Source: Halopseudomonas pachastrellae (lineage in GTDB: Bacteria; Pseudomonadota; Gammaproteobacteria; Pseudomonadales; Pseudomonadaceae). Taken from it: 64,000 nucleotides of DNA. A program made the position numbers and the translations under genes. The stretch's first letter is position 1; each line of letters begins with the position of its first letter. The notes below the pieces were generated by a model that searched no databases, was not told the origin of the DNA, and saw only the letters and a program-made list of their open reading frames with translations. Of the stretch, positions 27,755 through 36,809 are shown one piece after another. The stretch is taken from positions 146,522 through 210,521 of the forward strand of contig NZ_FOUD01000004.1 in NCBI RefSeq assembly GCF_900114765.1, read 5' to 3'.

Positions 27755-29185
27755 TCAGGCGGCGACGATCACATCGCCGTGATTTTCCGGCTCGATCAGT
27801 GCGCGGTGCAGCGCAGCAATCGCGGCGTCGTAGTCTTCTTCCTGAACCACGCACTGCATCTCGACCTGGCGGATCGACTGGTGCACCGCCTGGATGCTGA
27901 TACCAGCCTCGGCCAGGGCTGCCACGGTCTTGGCCAAGATGCCTTTGACCTTGAGGTCCGAGCCGATCGCCGAGACGATGGCGATGTTATGGACGTTGAC
28001 CTCGGCCATCGGGTAGCGCTCTTCGATCAGGCGCGAGGCGCGGTTGATCATCTTGCGTGAACCGGAGATGTAGTAGGTGATGCTGTTGGCATCCGAGTCC
28101 TTGTTCACCACGTACAGCTTGAGCTTGCGCAGCAGCTTGGTGATTTCCAGATCGTACTCCACGTCACCCAGCATCTCCTGGTCGAAGACTTCGATGCCAA
28201 ACACGTCCTTGCGGCCGGCGATGATCTCGACGCAGGGCTTCTCGCTGCAGTAGTCCTGGCTGATCAGCGTGCCGCCGTGGTCCGGCTCAAAGGCATTTTT
28301 GATGCGCAGGTGAATACCGGCCCGGCGCAGCGTGCGCGCCGCCTTGGGGTGGATTGCTTCCATACCCAGGTTGGACAGCTGGTCTGCGACGTCATAGTTG
28401 GTGCGGCCAATGGTGACCACCTTGTCGACACCGACCAGGGTCGGGTCGGCGCTGGAGAGGTGATATTCCTTGTGGATGATCGCCTCGCTGGCGCCAGTGG
28501 CTGCGGCGATCTGGGCGAAGGTAATTTCGCTGTAGCCGCGGTCAAAGGTATTCATCAGGCCTTCGCTGCAGTGGGTGTAGCCAGTCGCTACTACCAGTTC
28601 GCGGCTGATGTCGATGCCGTCGAAGCTGTCACGCACCATGTCCTGGAAGCTCTTGGGCTCGCGCTGGTTCCAGCCGGTCAGGTCAGCCAGGCGGGCATTG
28701 ATGCCGCGCTTTTTCAGTGCCAGTACGGTATTGAAGGCGCTGTGCGCTTCACCCAGCGAGGCCAGCATTTCACGCACCTTCATCAGGTGCTCAGTCAGCT
28801 GGAAGTGACCGTAGGAGCACAGCTGCTGCAGGCTGACCATGCAGTCGCGTACGTCGCTGATGCGGCCTTCGATGAAGCGGTTGGCCGCTTGCAGCTCGTA
28901 TTCACCGGTGAACAGCTCGGCGTTCTTGTCGAGCATGGCTTGCTGGACGGCGTCCAGCGCCTCGAGCCAGGCGTCCTCGTTATGGGCGTCGGCAAAGCGC
29001 TCGTACACACCGGGCTCGCCGGTTTTCTTGTGTTCGAGCAGCATGTTGGTCATACCGCTGTAGGCAGAGACAACGAAAACACGCTGGTACAGCTCGGTAC
29101 CCTGACGTTGGCCAATGAAAATGTTGTTCAGTACTTCCTCAAAGCGGCTCATTGAGGTGCCGCCGATTTTCTCTACTGTATGCAT
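27755..29185 (-). CDS. ask: Ectoine-cluster aspartate kinase (Ask_Ect)
   Basis: It phosphorylates aspartate at the head of the pathway to aspartate semialdehyde, the precursor of ectoine. The 476 residues start MHTVEKIGGTSMSRF, typical of the ectoine-linked isozyme, and end in paired ACT domains (AIVSAIGSDLKVKGILAKTV). A cluster-borne aspartokinase usually resists feedback by lysine and threonine, so the pathway keeps its precursor supply. ATG 29185 is chosen over an upstream start at 29224 because it gives the family N-terminus. It is the last gene of ectABCD-ask. Confidence 0.93.
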   Translation of the reverse strand: MHTVEKIGGTSMSRFEEVLNNIFIGQRQGTELYQRVFVVSAYSGMTNMLLEHKKTGEPGVYERFADAHNEDAWLEALDAVQQAMLDKNAELFTGEYELQAANRFIEGRISDVRDCMVSLQQLCSYGHFQLTEHLMKVREMLASLGEAHSAFNTVLALKKRGINARLADLTGWNQREPKSFQDMVRDSFDGIDISRELVVATGYTHCSEGLMNTFDRGYSEITFAQIAAATGASEAIIHKEYHLSSADPTLVGVDKVVTIGRTNYDVADQLSNLGMEAIHPKAARTLRRAGIHLRIKNAFEPDHGGTLISQDYCSEKPCVEIIAGRKDVFGIEVFDQEMLGDVEYDLEITKLLRKLKLYVVNKDSDANSITYYISGSRKMINRASRLIEERYPMAEVNVHNIAIVSAIGSDLKVKGILAKTVAALAEAGISIQAVHQSIRQVEMQCVVQEEDYDAAIAALHRALIEPENHGDVIVAA

Positions 29186-29251
29186 AGTCCTGGTTTCTGT
29201 CTTTGGTGAATTCGGTCCTGCCACCAGCAGGTCGGGAGCCTCATGCTCCCG

Positions 29252-30166
29252 TTATTGATAACGCTGCGACGCTATGCGCAGCGGCGTTACCGGGCCGCGT
29301 TCGGCCACAAATGCCGGTCTGGGTGTATCTGCCCCGAAAGGCTCGACCGGCAGATTATCCACGTGGTTGTACACGTAGAACAGGTTGCTGCGTGGATCCG
29401 GCGTAATATTACTGTTGGAGCCGTGCAGCGTGTTGCAGTCAAACAGTACCACCGAGCCGGCCTGGCCGGTTGCGGCGGTGATGCCGCCTTCGCTGACCAT
29501 GTCGGCGAGGCTGGCGTCATCCGGTACCCCCAGCTCCTGCTTGCGCAGGGAGCGGCGGTAGTGCTCGTCCGGCGTTTCACCCACACAGCTGATGAAGTAG
29601 CGGTGTGAACCCGGTACCAGCAGTAGCGGACCGTTGCAGGGTGAGTTGTCGGTGAGCAGGATGGAGCAGCTGATGGTGCGCATGCGCGGTAGTCCATCCT
29701 CGGCGTGCCAGGTTTCAAAGTCGGAGTGCCAGTAGAACTCCTTGCCCTTGAAGCCAGGCTTGAGATTCAGACGCGACTGATGCACGTACAGGTCACCATC
29801 GAGTAGATGCTGAATCTTGGCGGCGATGCGTTCGTCTGCTGCTACTCTGGCGAACAGCTCGCTGCTCTGGTGAATCGCGAACAGCGAGCGCAGTGCGCCG
29901 CTGTCCGGTTCGCGTATCGCAGCGTCACTGGCAAGAATGCCTTTGTCGCTGCGTAACCGTTCAACCTCTCGGCGGAAAACGGCAACTTCCTCCGCGCTGA
30001 AAGCGTTGGGCAGCAGCAGGAAACCGTCACGTTCAAACTGGTCTATCTGCTGCGCCGTCAGCGGCGCTTCGCGGTCATGGCGCCGATAGCTTATCGGGTC
30101 AATTCGCTCGTGCCAGCGGGGCTGGTCTTGGCGGCGTGTGGGATACAGGTCAACCGCTGCCGTCAT
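29252..30166 (-). CDS. ectD: Ectoine 5-hydroxylase EctD
   Basis: An iron and 2-oxoglutarate dependent dioxygenase that makes 5-hydroxyectoine. The 304-residue protein has the iron triad as H147-x-D149 in FYWHSDFETWHAEDG and H248 in NTLHGSNSN, and the EctD signature between residues 145 and 160. Its presence means the cell can make hydroxyectoine, favoured under heat or desiccation stress in other bacteria. It lies 30 bases after ectC. Confidence 0.95.
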   Translation of the reverse strand: MTAAVDLYPTRRQDQPRWHERIDPISYRRHDREAPLTAQQIDQFERDGFLLLPNAFSAEEVAVFRREVERLRSDKGILASDAAIREPDSGALRSLFAIHQSSELFARVAADERIAAKIQHLLDGDLYVHQSRLNLKPGFKGKEFYWHSDFETWHAEDGLPRMRTISCSILLTDNSPCNGPLLLVPGSHRYFISCVGETPDEHYRRSLRKQELGVPDDASLADMVSEGGITAATGQAGSVVLFDCNTLHGSNSNITPDPRSNLFYVYNHVDNLPVEPFGADTPRPAFVAERGPVTPLRIASQRYQ

Positions 30167-30196
30167 TAATCCTCCTTTATATGGGTTGTCGGGGCC

Positions 30197-30586
30197 TCAG
30201 CTGTTATCGACGGGGTATACCCCGTCTTTGTCGTGTACTTCCTTGCCGCTCAGTGGCGGATTGAATACGCAGGCCATTTTCATGTCCTCGGTACCGCCAC
30301 GCAGCATGTGCTCGTCGTGCTTGTCCAGGATGTACAGGGTGCCGGGACGGATTTGATATACCTTGCCGTCCGACAGGGTTTCGATCTCACCGTTCCCGCT
30401 CATGCAATAGACCGACTCCAGGTGGTTCTTGTAGTGGATGTGGGTCTCTTTATTGGCGTAGATGGTGGTGATGTGGAAAGAAAACCCCATCTGGTCGTCC
30501 TTGAGCAGCATCCGGGTGCTTTCCCAGGTCTCGGTGGCGACGCGGCGTTCGGAGTTTTCGCATTCTTCCAGTGTACGTACGATCAT
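30197..30586 (-). CDS. ectC: Ectoine synthase EctC
   Basis: A cupin that cyclises N-gamma-acetyl-diaminobutyrate to ectoine. The 129 residues begin [16 protein letters not shown] and carry the cupin motifs [12 protein letters not shown] and the late D-K-H-D-E-H. The frame is open further upstream into ectB, but ATG 30586 gives the family N-terminus. It is 13 bases from the ectB stop. Confidence 0.95.
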   Translation of the reverse strand: MIVRTLEECENSERRVATETWESTRMLLKDDQMGFSFHITTIYANKETHIHYKNHLESVYCMSGNGEIETLSDGKVYQIRPGTLYILDKHDEHMLRGGTEDMKMACVFNPPLSGKEVHDKDGVYPVDNS

Positions 30587-30599
30587 GTTGTCTGTTTCC

Positions 30600-31886
30600 T
30601 CAAGAAGCTTGATTGGCGACCTGATCACCCAGCACCTTGGCAAAGGCGGCATCGAGGATGGTCAGAGCCTTGTCGATCTGTTCTTCGGTGATGGTCAGCG
30701 GGCACAGGCACTTGACGACCTGGCTATGGTTACCGCTGGTTTCGATCACCAGCCCGTTGGCAAAGGCTTCCTTGCAGATGGCGGCGGCGGTATCGCCGTC
30801 GGGGCAGTTAATGCCCAGCATCATGCCGCGGCCTTTGACATAGAGAGAGTCGGGGCCGTGCTTGCGGACGATCTTCTGCATGCCGTCAGCGATGCGCTTG
30901 CCCTTGGCCTGCACGCTCTTGGCGAAGGTATCGTCAGCCCAGAAGTTCTCCAGAGCAGCGGCAGCGGTGACGAACGCGTGGTTGTTGCCACGGAAGGTAC
31001 CGTTGTGCTCGCCCGGCTCCCACTGGTCCAGCTCGTTGCGCATGACCACGATGGCGAAGGGCAGACCGAACCCGCTGAGCGACTTGGACAGGGTGATGAT
31101 GTCCGGCTTGATACCCATTTCCTCAAAGCTGAAGAAGGTGCCGGTGCGGCCGCAGCCAGCCTGAATGTCATCGACGATCAGCAGCATTTCATGCTTGCGG
31201 CAGAGCTTTTCCAGCTTGCGCATCCAGTCGGCGGAGGCGGTGTTCAGGCCGCCTTCACCCTGGACGACTTCAACGATCACGGCGGCGGGCTTGTCGATAC
31301 CGCTGCTCGGGTCGCTGAGCATCTTGTCCATCATGGCGATGGTGTTGACCTTGTCGCCAAAATAGTTGGCGTAAGGCATGCGGCTCACCTCGGACAGCGG
31401 TACGCCAGCGGCGCCGCGGTGGTGGCCGTTACCGGTGACCGACAGCGCACCGATGGTGCAGCCGTGGAAACCGTTGGTGAAGCTGATGACGTTGCTGCGG
31501 CCAGTGACCTTGCGGGCCAGTTTAAGGGCTGCTTCGACCGAGTTGGCACCAGTCGGGCCGCTGAACTGGACCTTGTACGCGCCCAGGCCGCGGGGCTCCA
31601 GGATCACGCGGTTGAAGGTCTCCAGGAAGCGCTCTTTGGCGTCGGAGTACATGTCGAGGCCGTGGGTGATGCCGTCATCTTCCAGGTACTGGATCAGCGC
31701 CTTTTTCAGGATCGGGTTGTTGTGCCCGTAGTTCAGGGTGCCGGCACCGGCCAGAAAGTCGATGTAGCTCTTGCCTTCGCGGGTCACCAGCTCGGCGCCA
31801 CGGGCCTGCTTGAAGACCACCGGGAACGAGCGGCAGTAGCTGCGAATATCCGATTCGTTTTTCTCGAACTGTTCAAAGGTGTTCAT
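30600..31886 (-). CDS. ectB: Diaminobutyrate-2-oxoglutarate aminotransferase EctB
   Basis: A PLP enzyme that converts aspartate semialdehyde to 2,4-diaminobutyrate. The 428-residue class III aminotransferase has the PLP lysine in [10 protein letters not shown] and the cofactor Asp in [13 protein letters not shown] 31886 follows AGGAGA. It is 14 bases downstream of ectA. Confidence 0.95.
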   Translation of the reverse strand: MNTFEQFEKNESDIRSYCRSFPVVFKQARGAELVTREGKSYIDFLAGAGTLNYGHNNPILKKALIQYLEDDGITHGLDMYSDAKERFLETFNRVILEPRGLGAYKVQFSGPTGANSVEAALKLARKVTGRSNVISFTNGFHGCTIGALSVTGNGHHRGAAGVPLSEVSRMPYANYFGDKVNTIAMMDKMLSDPSSGIDKPAAVIVEVVQGEGGLNTASADWMRKLEKLCRKHEMLLIVDDIQAGCGRTGTFFSFEEMGIKPDIITLSKSLSGFGLPFAIVVMRNELDQWEPGEHNGTFRGNNHAFVTAAAALENFWADDTFAKSVQAKGKRIADGMQKIVRKHGPDSLYVKGRGMMLGINCPDGDTAAAICKEAFANGLVIETSGNHSQVVKCLCPLTITEEQIDKALTILDAAFAKVLGDQVANQAS

Positions 31887-31900
31887 GGGATCTCCTGATC

Positions 31901-32422
31901 TCAAGCTTGAGCTGGTTGGGGTGCAGATTGGGTAAAGGGGCCGGCGCGATAGATGACTTCATCATCGTGCTGACCATTGAAATGTGTCTCGCGGGAGAAC
32001 AGCACTTCGGTGCTGTACTCGGCGCCAAGCAAACGGAAGGCTTTTTTGAACAGCGCCTCAGATGCCTCGTTGCCGGGGGAGATGGTCGTCTCCAATCGGC
32101 TGACACCATCTGCGCGTACGCGTCCAATCAGTGCCAGCAGCATCTTCAGTGCCAGGCCCTGGCCGCGCATGCGGCTGTCCACGGCGACCTGCCAGACAAA
32201 CAAGGTGTCTTGGCGCGCCGGCGGACGATAGCCGGAGATAAAGCCGACCAGATCGCCGTCAGCCGTCTCGGCGGCAATGGCGGTATCGGCAAAGTCGTAA
32301 CACTGCAGCAGGTTGCAGTACACCGAGTTGGTGTCCAGCGGTTTGCAGCGTTCGACCAGGTTGTTCAGGGCAAAGCCGTCCGTGCTTTCGGGTTTTCGTA
32401 GTGTTACGGGTGTAAGTGACAA
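31901..32422 (-). CDS. ectA: Diaminobutyrate acetyltransferase EctA
   Basis: A GNAT acetyltransferase that makes N-gamma-acetyl-diaminobutyrate. The 173 residues show the acetyl-CoA loop V-D-S-R-M-R-G-Q-G-L-A and the EctA-specific L-E-T-T-I-S-P-G-N. The start is TTG: an in-frame TAG lies four codons upstream and no ATG or GTG is available near the N-terminus, while AGGA stands 7 bases before the TTG. It is first in the operon. Confidence 0.93.
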   Translation of the reverse strand: MSLTPVTLRKPESTDGFALNNLVERCKPLDTNSVYCNLLQCYDFADTAIAAETADGDLVGFISGYRPPARQDTLFVWQVAVDSRMRGQGLALKMLLALIGRVRADGVSRLETTISPGNEASEALFKKAFRLLGAEYSTEVLFSRETHFNGQHDDEVIYRAGPFTQSAPQPAQA

Positions 32423-32462
32423 ACCGGGTTCCTAATGCTTATGCGTAAATGCTTTTTTCATA

Positions 32463-32541
32463 ATAAACATATCCAAAAAATTATCTCAACCCGCATTAAA
32501 CGCCGTGTTCATGCGGGTTTGCGTGGCTTGAATATGTTTAT
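32463..32541. repeat. Nested inverted repeats in the ect promoter region
   Basis: Two dyads share nearly the same centre (about 32503). The outer arms are ATAAACATAT at 32463-32472 and ATATGTTTAT at 32532-32541. The inner arms are AACCCGCAT at 32488-32496 and ATGCGGGTT at 32511-32519. All arms are perfect. They lie in an AT-rich stretch 41 to 120 bases upstream of ectA. Confidence 0.75.
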
Positions 32542-32566
32542 AGCTGTTAAATAGATTTGTCATCAA
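32537..32566 (-). promoter_or_regulatory. Candidate promoter of the ectABCD-ask operon
   Basis: On the minus strand TTGATG, 18 bases, then TATAAA lie about 115 bases before the ectA start. The -10 overlaps one arm of the outer inverted repeat, so binding of a regulator there could block or assist transcription. The rest of the gap up to 32755 (GC-rich, with a GCCCGCC/GGCGGGC hairpin at 32715-32732 after the neighbouring gene) holds no gene. Confidence 0.4.
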
Positions 32567-32755
32567 ACTACTTTCTTGTGTAATCAATTTGGCGCTATGC
32601 CCCGTCTGGTGGGGGCTGCGTGGGAGCGGGCGTGGGTGTCTTGGGGTGCACCGCCAGGGCGCAGCAGTGCCTCACGCTGGGGCGTGATCAGGAGGGTTTT
32701 CAGGAGGGGAGAGCGCCCGCCGGGCGGCGGGCGTCGGGGCGGGCCGGCGTTGCGC

Positions 32756-33526
32756 TTAGAGGGTGAAGCCGCCGTCGATCGGGATGATATTGCCGGTCAT
32801 GTAGGCGCCGCCGGTGCCGGCCAGCATGATGGCTAGCGCGGACATTTCCTCTTCGCGGCCCCAGCGTTTCATCGGGATGTGCTTGCAGTCCTCAGCCATG
32901 GCCTCTGGGTCGCTCTGGATGTGGCTGGTCATCTTGCTCGGGAAGCGGCCGGGGGCGATCACATTGACGTTGATGTGTTCGCTGACCAGCTCACGGGCCA
33001 GGTTGCGCGAGAGCTGGTGTACGGCGGCCTTGCTTGGACCATAGGAGTAGGCCTGCTCGCCGAAGGAGCTGATGCCGGCGACCGAGCCGATGTTGATAAC
33101 GCGTGCGGGATTGTCCGCGTTGGCCGACGCGCGCAGCAGCGGCAGCAGTTGCTGGATGCAGCTGAAGACCGAGATGACGTTCAGCTGCATGACCTTTTCC
33201 CAGCCGGAGACCGGAAAGTCTTCCAGCGGAGCACCCCAGCTGGTACCGGCGTTGTTGACCAGGATGTCCAGGCGGTCGGTGAGCTTGCTGACGTCGTCGG
33301 CCAGTTGGCGGGCGCCTGCCTCGCTGGACAGGTCGGCGGCCAGGGCGATGCACTCGCCGTACTGACTCAGCTCCTGGGCTGTTTGCTGGCCTTCGGCAAT
33401 TTTGCGGCAGCAAATGATGACGCGGGCGCCGGCTTCCAGGTAGCCCTGGGCGATCATGCGGCCAATGCCGCGGCTGCCGCCGGTGACCAGCGCGGTGCGG
33501 CCGGCCAGGCTGAAGTACTGTTGCAT
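32756..33526 (-). CDS. rhlG: RhlG-like short-chain dehydrogenase/reductase
   Basis: A 256-residue classical SDR with the cofactor loop T-G-G-S-R-G-I-G, the NNAG motif, catalytic Ser in N-I-G-S-V-A-G, and Y-x-x-x-K in Y-G-P-S-K. Long stretches (LAGRTALVTGGSRGIG, SGWEKVMQLNV, VINIGSVAGIS, IPIDGGF) follow Pseudomonas aeruginosa RhlG, an NADPH-dependent beta-ketoacyl reductase. No rhamnolipid genes are nearby, so the substrate here is open. It lies upstream of the ect operon on the same strand, with 333 bases between it and ectA. Confidence 0.8.
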   Translation of the reverse strand: MQQYFSLAGRTALVTGGSRGIGRMIAQGYLEAGARVIICCRKIAEGQQTAQELSQYGECIALAADLSSEAGARQLADDVSKLTDRLDILVNNAGTSWGAPLEDFPVSGWEKVMQLNVISVFSCIQQLLPLLRASANADNPARVINIGSVAGISSFGEQAYSYGPSKAAVHQLSRNLARELVSEHINVNVIAPGRFPSKMTSHIQSDPEAMAEDCKHIPMKRWGREEEMSALAIMLAGTGGAYMTGNIIPIDGGFTL

Positions 33527-33556
33527 GGGAGTCTCCTTGTTGTTGGCATGCGTTAA

Positions 33557-33624
33557 CTAGGGAGGCGCTGATCAAGTCCACACGCCCCGCACAAGGCATG
33601 CGGAGTTGATCAGTGCTTCTCCAG
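33557..33624. repeat. Family 2 repeat, short internally deleted form
   Basis: A 68-bp element with CTAGGGAGGCGCTGATCAAG at one end and a matching inverted copy (TTGATCAGTGCTTCTCCAG) at the other. The ends match the full family 2 element at 59781-60050; the interior hairpins are gone. Between it and the next repeat (33625-33735) no gene or signal is seen. Confidence 0.75.
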
Positions 33625-33735
33625 CTACGTTAAACCAGTGCCGGTCTGGCCCCAAGCGCGCCGCAGGCTTATAGAGCACGCAAATGCTGAGTCATGGCGG
33701 GCGCTGCGGGCAGACGCCTTTTGGCTTATCCTTGG

Positions 33736-34006
33736 CTAGGGCCTGTTGTCGTTTCGTTCGCCCGCCTGTTGCAGCCTGTAAAGCCGCCAATCAAGAAGCG
33801 AGAAGCGTAGCGTGGTCATTCCACGTGAGCGACGAGCGACGCCGAGTGGCGGCTTTACAGGCGCAACCCAGAGGGCCGGGGCCATTTTTTGGCCATGCTG
33901 CGTTGTCGGTCGCTTATGTAGAGCGACTACACTGCGCTCCCTCCGCCTTGCCTGGCCGAAAAATGGCCTCCGGCAGGCGGATGAACGAAACGGCAACAGG
34001 CCCTAG
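33736..34006. repeat. Family 1 repeat, full copy A (MITE-like, 271 bp)
   Basis: The ends are CTAGGGCCTGTTGTCGTTTC and, inverted, CTAGGGCCTGTTGCCGTTTC, about 33 bp of terminal inverted repeat. Inside are two hairpins, one with CTGTAAAGCCGCCA paired to TGGCGGCTTTACAG and one with GGCCATTTTTTGGCC-like arms. No reading frame in it resembles a protein. It fills most of the gap before speA. Copy B at 54475-54746 aligns along its whole length in the opposite orientation. Confidence 0.9.
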
Positions 34007-34080
34007 AGTCGCCAGTGGAACTGTCGTCACGAATGACGTTCACAATGGCGAGCCCAACAAGTGAGTAGAGTGAGGAAGCA

Positions 34081-36000
34081 ATGGGATCTGTTCGACGTTC
34101 GCGCAAAGAAGACGCATCGGCCTGGACCGTGGCAGACAGCCGCAGTGTCTACGGCATTCGCCATTGGGGCGCGGGCTATTTCAACGTCAATGAACAGGGC
34201 CATGTCGAGGTCATGCCGCGCGGCCCGGAGGCAGGCAGTATCGACCTGCACGAGCTGCTAGGGCAGCTGCGCGAGAGCGGACTGGATCTGCCGTTGCTGG
34301 TGCGCTTTCCGGATATTCTGCAGGCGCGGGTACGCCAGTTGACCGGCGCCTTTGACCGCAACATCGAGGCGCTGGAGTACGGCGCCGGCTATACCGCGCT
34401 TTATCCGATCAAGGTCAACCAGCAGGAAGCGGTGGTGGAGAACGTCATCGCCACCGAGAGCGTCTCCATCGGCCTGGAGGCAGGTTCCAAGCCTGAACTC
34501 ATGGCGGTGCTGGCGCTGGCGCCCAAGGGCGGCACCATTGTCTGCAACGGCTACAAGGACCGCGAGTTCATCCACCTGGCACTGATCGGCCAGAAGCTCG
34601 GCCACAATGTGTTCATCGTGATCGAGAAGGAGTCCGAGGTCCGGCTGGTGATTGAGGAGGCGGAAAAGCTCGGCGTCACGCCGCAGGTAGGGCTGCGGGT
34701 ACGGCTCTCCTCGCTTGCCTCCAGCAAGTGGGCCGACACCGGCGGTGAGAAGTCCAAATTCGGGCTGTCTGCCGCCCAGCTGCTGCGCGTGGTTGACACC
34801 TTCCGGGCGGCCAATCTGCAGGACGGTGTGCGTCTGCTGCATTTTCACATGGGCTCACAGATCGCCAATCTGGCCGATTATCAGCACGGTTTCCGCGAAG
34901 CCATTCGCTACTTTGGCGAGCTGCGCGCGCTAGGGCTGCCGGTCGACCATATCGATGTTGGCGGCGGCCTGGGCGTGGACTATGACGGCACCCACTCGCG
35001 CAATGCCAGCTCGATCAACTACGACGTCAATGAGTACGCGCATACGGTGGTGGGCATGCTACGTGACTTCTGTGATGAGCAGGGGCTGCCGCACCCCCAC
35101 ATCTTCTCCGAGAGCGGGCGGGCGATGACCGCGCACCACGCGGTGCTGATTGTGCAGGTGACCGACGTTGAGCGTTACAACGATGTGATGCCCGAGATCG
35201 AGGACCTGGACGAGTTGCCGGCGGTGGTGCGCAATCTGGTGCGACTGCAGGATCAGCACGATATCGAAATGGTCACCGAAACCTACTGGCGCGCAACGCA
35301 CTATATGGCTGATGTGGCGGCGCAGTATGCCGAGGGCAAGCTCAGCCTGTCTGAAAAGGCGCTGGCAGAGCAGTGCTACTACGCGTTGTGCAATCGCTTG
35401 CATGCCCAGCTGAAGGCCCGTCAGCGCTCTCACCGCCAGGTGCTGGATGAGCTGAACGACAAGATGGCTGACAAGTACATCTGCAACTTTTCGGTCTTCC
35501 AGAGTCTGCCGGATACCTGGGCGATTGATCAGGTGTTGCCGATCGTGCCGCTCGACCGGCTTGAAGAAGAGCCCCTGCGCCGCGCGGTGCTGCAGGATCT
35601 GACCTGCGACTCCGATGGCAAGATCCGCCACTACGTCGATGAGCAGAGCATCGAGAATACGCTGCCGGTGCACGACCTGCGCGAGGGTGAGGACTACCTG
35701 CTGGGGATTTTCCTGGTGGGTGCCTACCAGGAGATTCTGGGTGACATGCACAACCTGTTCGGTGACACCGACTCGGTCAACGTGTACCTGCGTGCCGATG
35801 GCAAGGTGGTGCATGGTGGCATCGAAACCCACGACACTATCGAAGACATGCTGCGTTACGTGCACTTTGCGCCGGATGAGCTGGTGACACTGTACCGTGA
35901 CAAGGTCTCCGGTGCGCGCCTCAGCCCGGCCGAGCGCACGCGCTTTGTCGATGCGCTGCGGCTCGGGCTGACGCGTTCTTCCTACCTTAACGCCGAGTAA
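34081..36000 (+). CDS. speA: Biosynthetic arginine decarboxylase SpeA
   Basis: It converts arginine to agmatine, the first step of putrescine and spermidine synthesis by the agmatine route. The 639-residue protein is a fold III PLP decarboxylase with the PLP lysine at K111 in LYPIKVNQQ, the phosphate-binding region ([12 protein letters not shown]), and E-S-G-R-A. GAGGAAG precedes the ATG. Its stop codon is the loop of a perfect 16-bp palindrome, and a full family 1 repeat stands 74 bases upstream. Confidence 0.95.
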   Translation: MGSVRRSRKEDASAWTVADSRSVYGIRHWGAGYFNVNEQGHVEVMPRGPEAGSIDLHELLGQLRESGLDLPLLVRFPDILQARVRQLTGAFDRNIEALEYGAGYTALYPIKVNQQEAVVENVIATESVSIGLEAGSKPELMAVLALAPKGGTIVCNGYKDREFIHLALIGQKLGHNVFIVIEKESEVRLVIEEAEKLGVTPQVGLRVRLSSLASSKWADTGGEKSKFGLSAAQLLRVVDTFRAANLQDGVRLLHFHMGSQIANLADYQHGFREAIRYFGELRALGLPVDHIDVGGGLGVDYDGTHSRNASSINYDVNEYAHTVVGMLRDFCDEQGLPHPHIFSESGRAMTAHHAVLIVQVTDVERYNDVMPEIEDLDELPAVVRNLVRLQDQHDIEMVTETYWRATHYMADVAAQYAEGKLSLSEKALAEQCYYALCNRLHAQLKARQRSHRQVLDELNDKMADKYICNFSVFQSLPDTWAIDQVLPIVPLDRLEEEPLRRAVLQDLTCDSDGKIRHYVDEQSIENTLPVHDLREGEDYLLGIFLVGAYQEILGDMHNLFGDTDSVNVYLRADGKVVHGGIETHDTIEDMLRYVHFAPDELVTLYRDKVSGARLSPAERTRFVDALRLGLTRSSYLNAE

Positions 36001-36016
36001 CTCGGCGTTAAGGTAG
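35982..36016. repeat. Perfect palindrome centred on the speA stop codon
   Basis: CTACCTTAACGCCGAG, then the TAA stop, then CTCGGCGTTAAGGTAG: 16-bp arms without mismatch around a 3-base loop. The right arm runs into the short family 2 element at 36008. No T-run follows, so a simple Rho-independent terminator is unlikely. Confidence 0.9.
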
Positions 36017-36086
36017 CACTGATTAATTCCGCATGCCCAGCCTGTACGCCCCGTAGGGCGAGTGGAATTGGCCAGTGCTTCCTTAG
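36008..36086. repeat. Family 2 repeat, short form between speA and the hotdog gene
   Basis: About 79 bp with ends TTAAGGTAGCACTGATTAAT and, inverted, CTAAGGAAGCACTGGCCAAT, and a small inner hairpin (CGCCCCGTAGGGCG). Its ends match the full family 2 element. It spans exactly the space between two converging genes, and its last bases supply the TAA stop of the hotdog gene. Confidence 0.75.
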
Positions 36087-36799
36087 GCCGCCTGTTTCTG
36101 CAGACTGATCCAGGTGGCCTCGGCCCAGCCCACCGGCTGGCCATCTGCTGTGTAGATAGCGGTGCCGGCCTGGTGCTTGCGGCCATCGTGGGCGATGGCC
36201 CAGCCGGTTACGACCAACTGCTCGCCGACCTTGATCGGGCGCTCGATGTGCGCGGCAAAGCGGCCTAGCAGGGCAACGCCGGCCTGATCTTTCACGGCAA
36301 AATAGCCGGGACAATCCAGCGCCGCCCAGACAAATTCCGGAGCAACCGTGCCGTCACCGGCGTCCAGCGTGCTGTCTGGCGTCCAGGGGCAGGCTACGGT
36401 GCTGTCACGACCGGTCACCGGGCCGGTGTGCAGCAGCAGGCCGTCGTGCTCGCAGCGGTCGGTACCGCAGACAAAACAGCCGGGCAGGCCATGCTGCTCG
36501 TAGCCGCTGAAGCGGGGGCGGGCGGCTTCGGCGTCGGCCAGGCTGACGGCGGGTGGCAGCGCCAATGCAAGCTGATAGGGGCGGGCGCTGCCGAGCAGCG
36601 TCTCGCCTTGCAGCAGGCGGGCGCCGTCTGCGTCGCGTACGATCACAAGGTCGGTGTCCAGCGGCGGCGGTGCGTGCAGGGTGACCTGTGCGGGTTCGCC
36701 CAGGGCGTTGGTCAGCAGGCCGCAGACGTAGCCGCCGTTGCCGCTGTTCGGCGGACCGCAGAAACGTTTGCGGATAATGGTCGGTATGGTGTTTTGCAT
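36083..36799 (-). CDS. Hotdog-fold protein (thioesterase-like), third gene of the epoxide operon
   Basis: A 238-residue protein that looks like a hotdog-fold hydrolase. It starts with KRFCGPPNSGNGGYVCGLL, a helix typical of the fold, has a central Cys cluster (GCFVCGTDRCEHDGL) and a second part from about residue 150 (PEFVWAALDCPGYFAV) resembling a second hotdog unit. This suggests a tandem domain as in acyl-CoA thioesterases; the substrate is unknown. ATG 36799 has AAGGAAG before it and lies 10 bases after the upstream stop. The stop codon comes from a repeat element. Confidence 0.65.
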   Translation of the reverse strand: MQNTIPTIIRKRFCGPPNSGNGGYVCGLLTNALGEPAQVTLHAPPPLDTDLVIVRDADGARLLQGETLLGSARPYQLALALPPAVSLADAEAARPRFSGYEQHGLPGCFVCGTDRCEHDGLLLHTGPVTGRDSTVACPWTPDSTLDAGDGTVAPEFVWAALDCPGYFAVKDQAGVALLGRFAAHIERPIKVGEQLVVTGWAIAHDGRKHQAGTAIYTADGQPVGWAEATWISLQKQAA

Positions 36800-36809
36800 C
36801 GTATCTTCC

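Noticed and set aside
30462..31898. A 478-codon plus-strand frame opposite ectB
   Set aside because: It is fully antisense to a well-conserved gene and shows Val/Ala/Gly/Asp bias typical of a shadow frame.
32715..32732. The GCCCGCC/GGCGGGC hairpin after the RhlG-like gene as a terminator
   Set aside because: The stem is good but no T-run follows on the minus strand, and the region is generally GC-rich.
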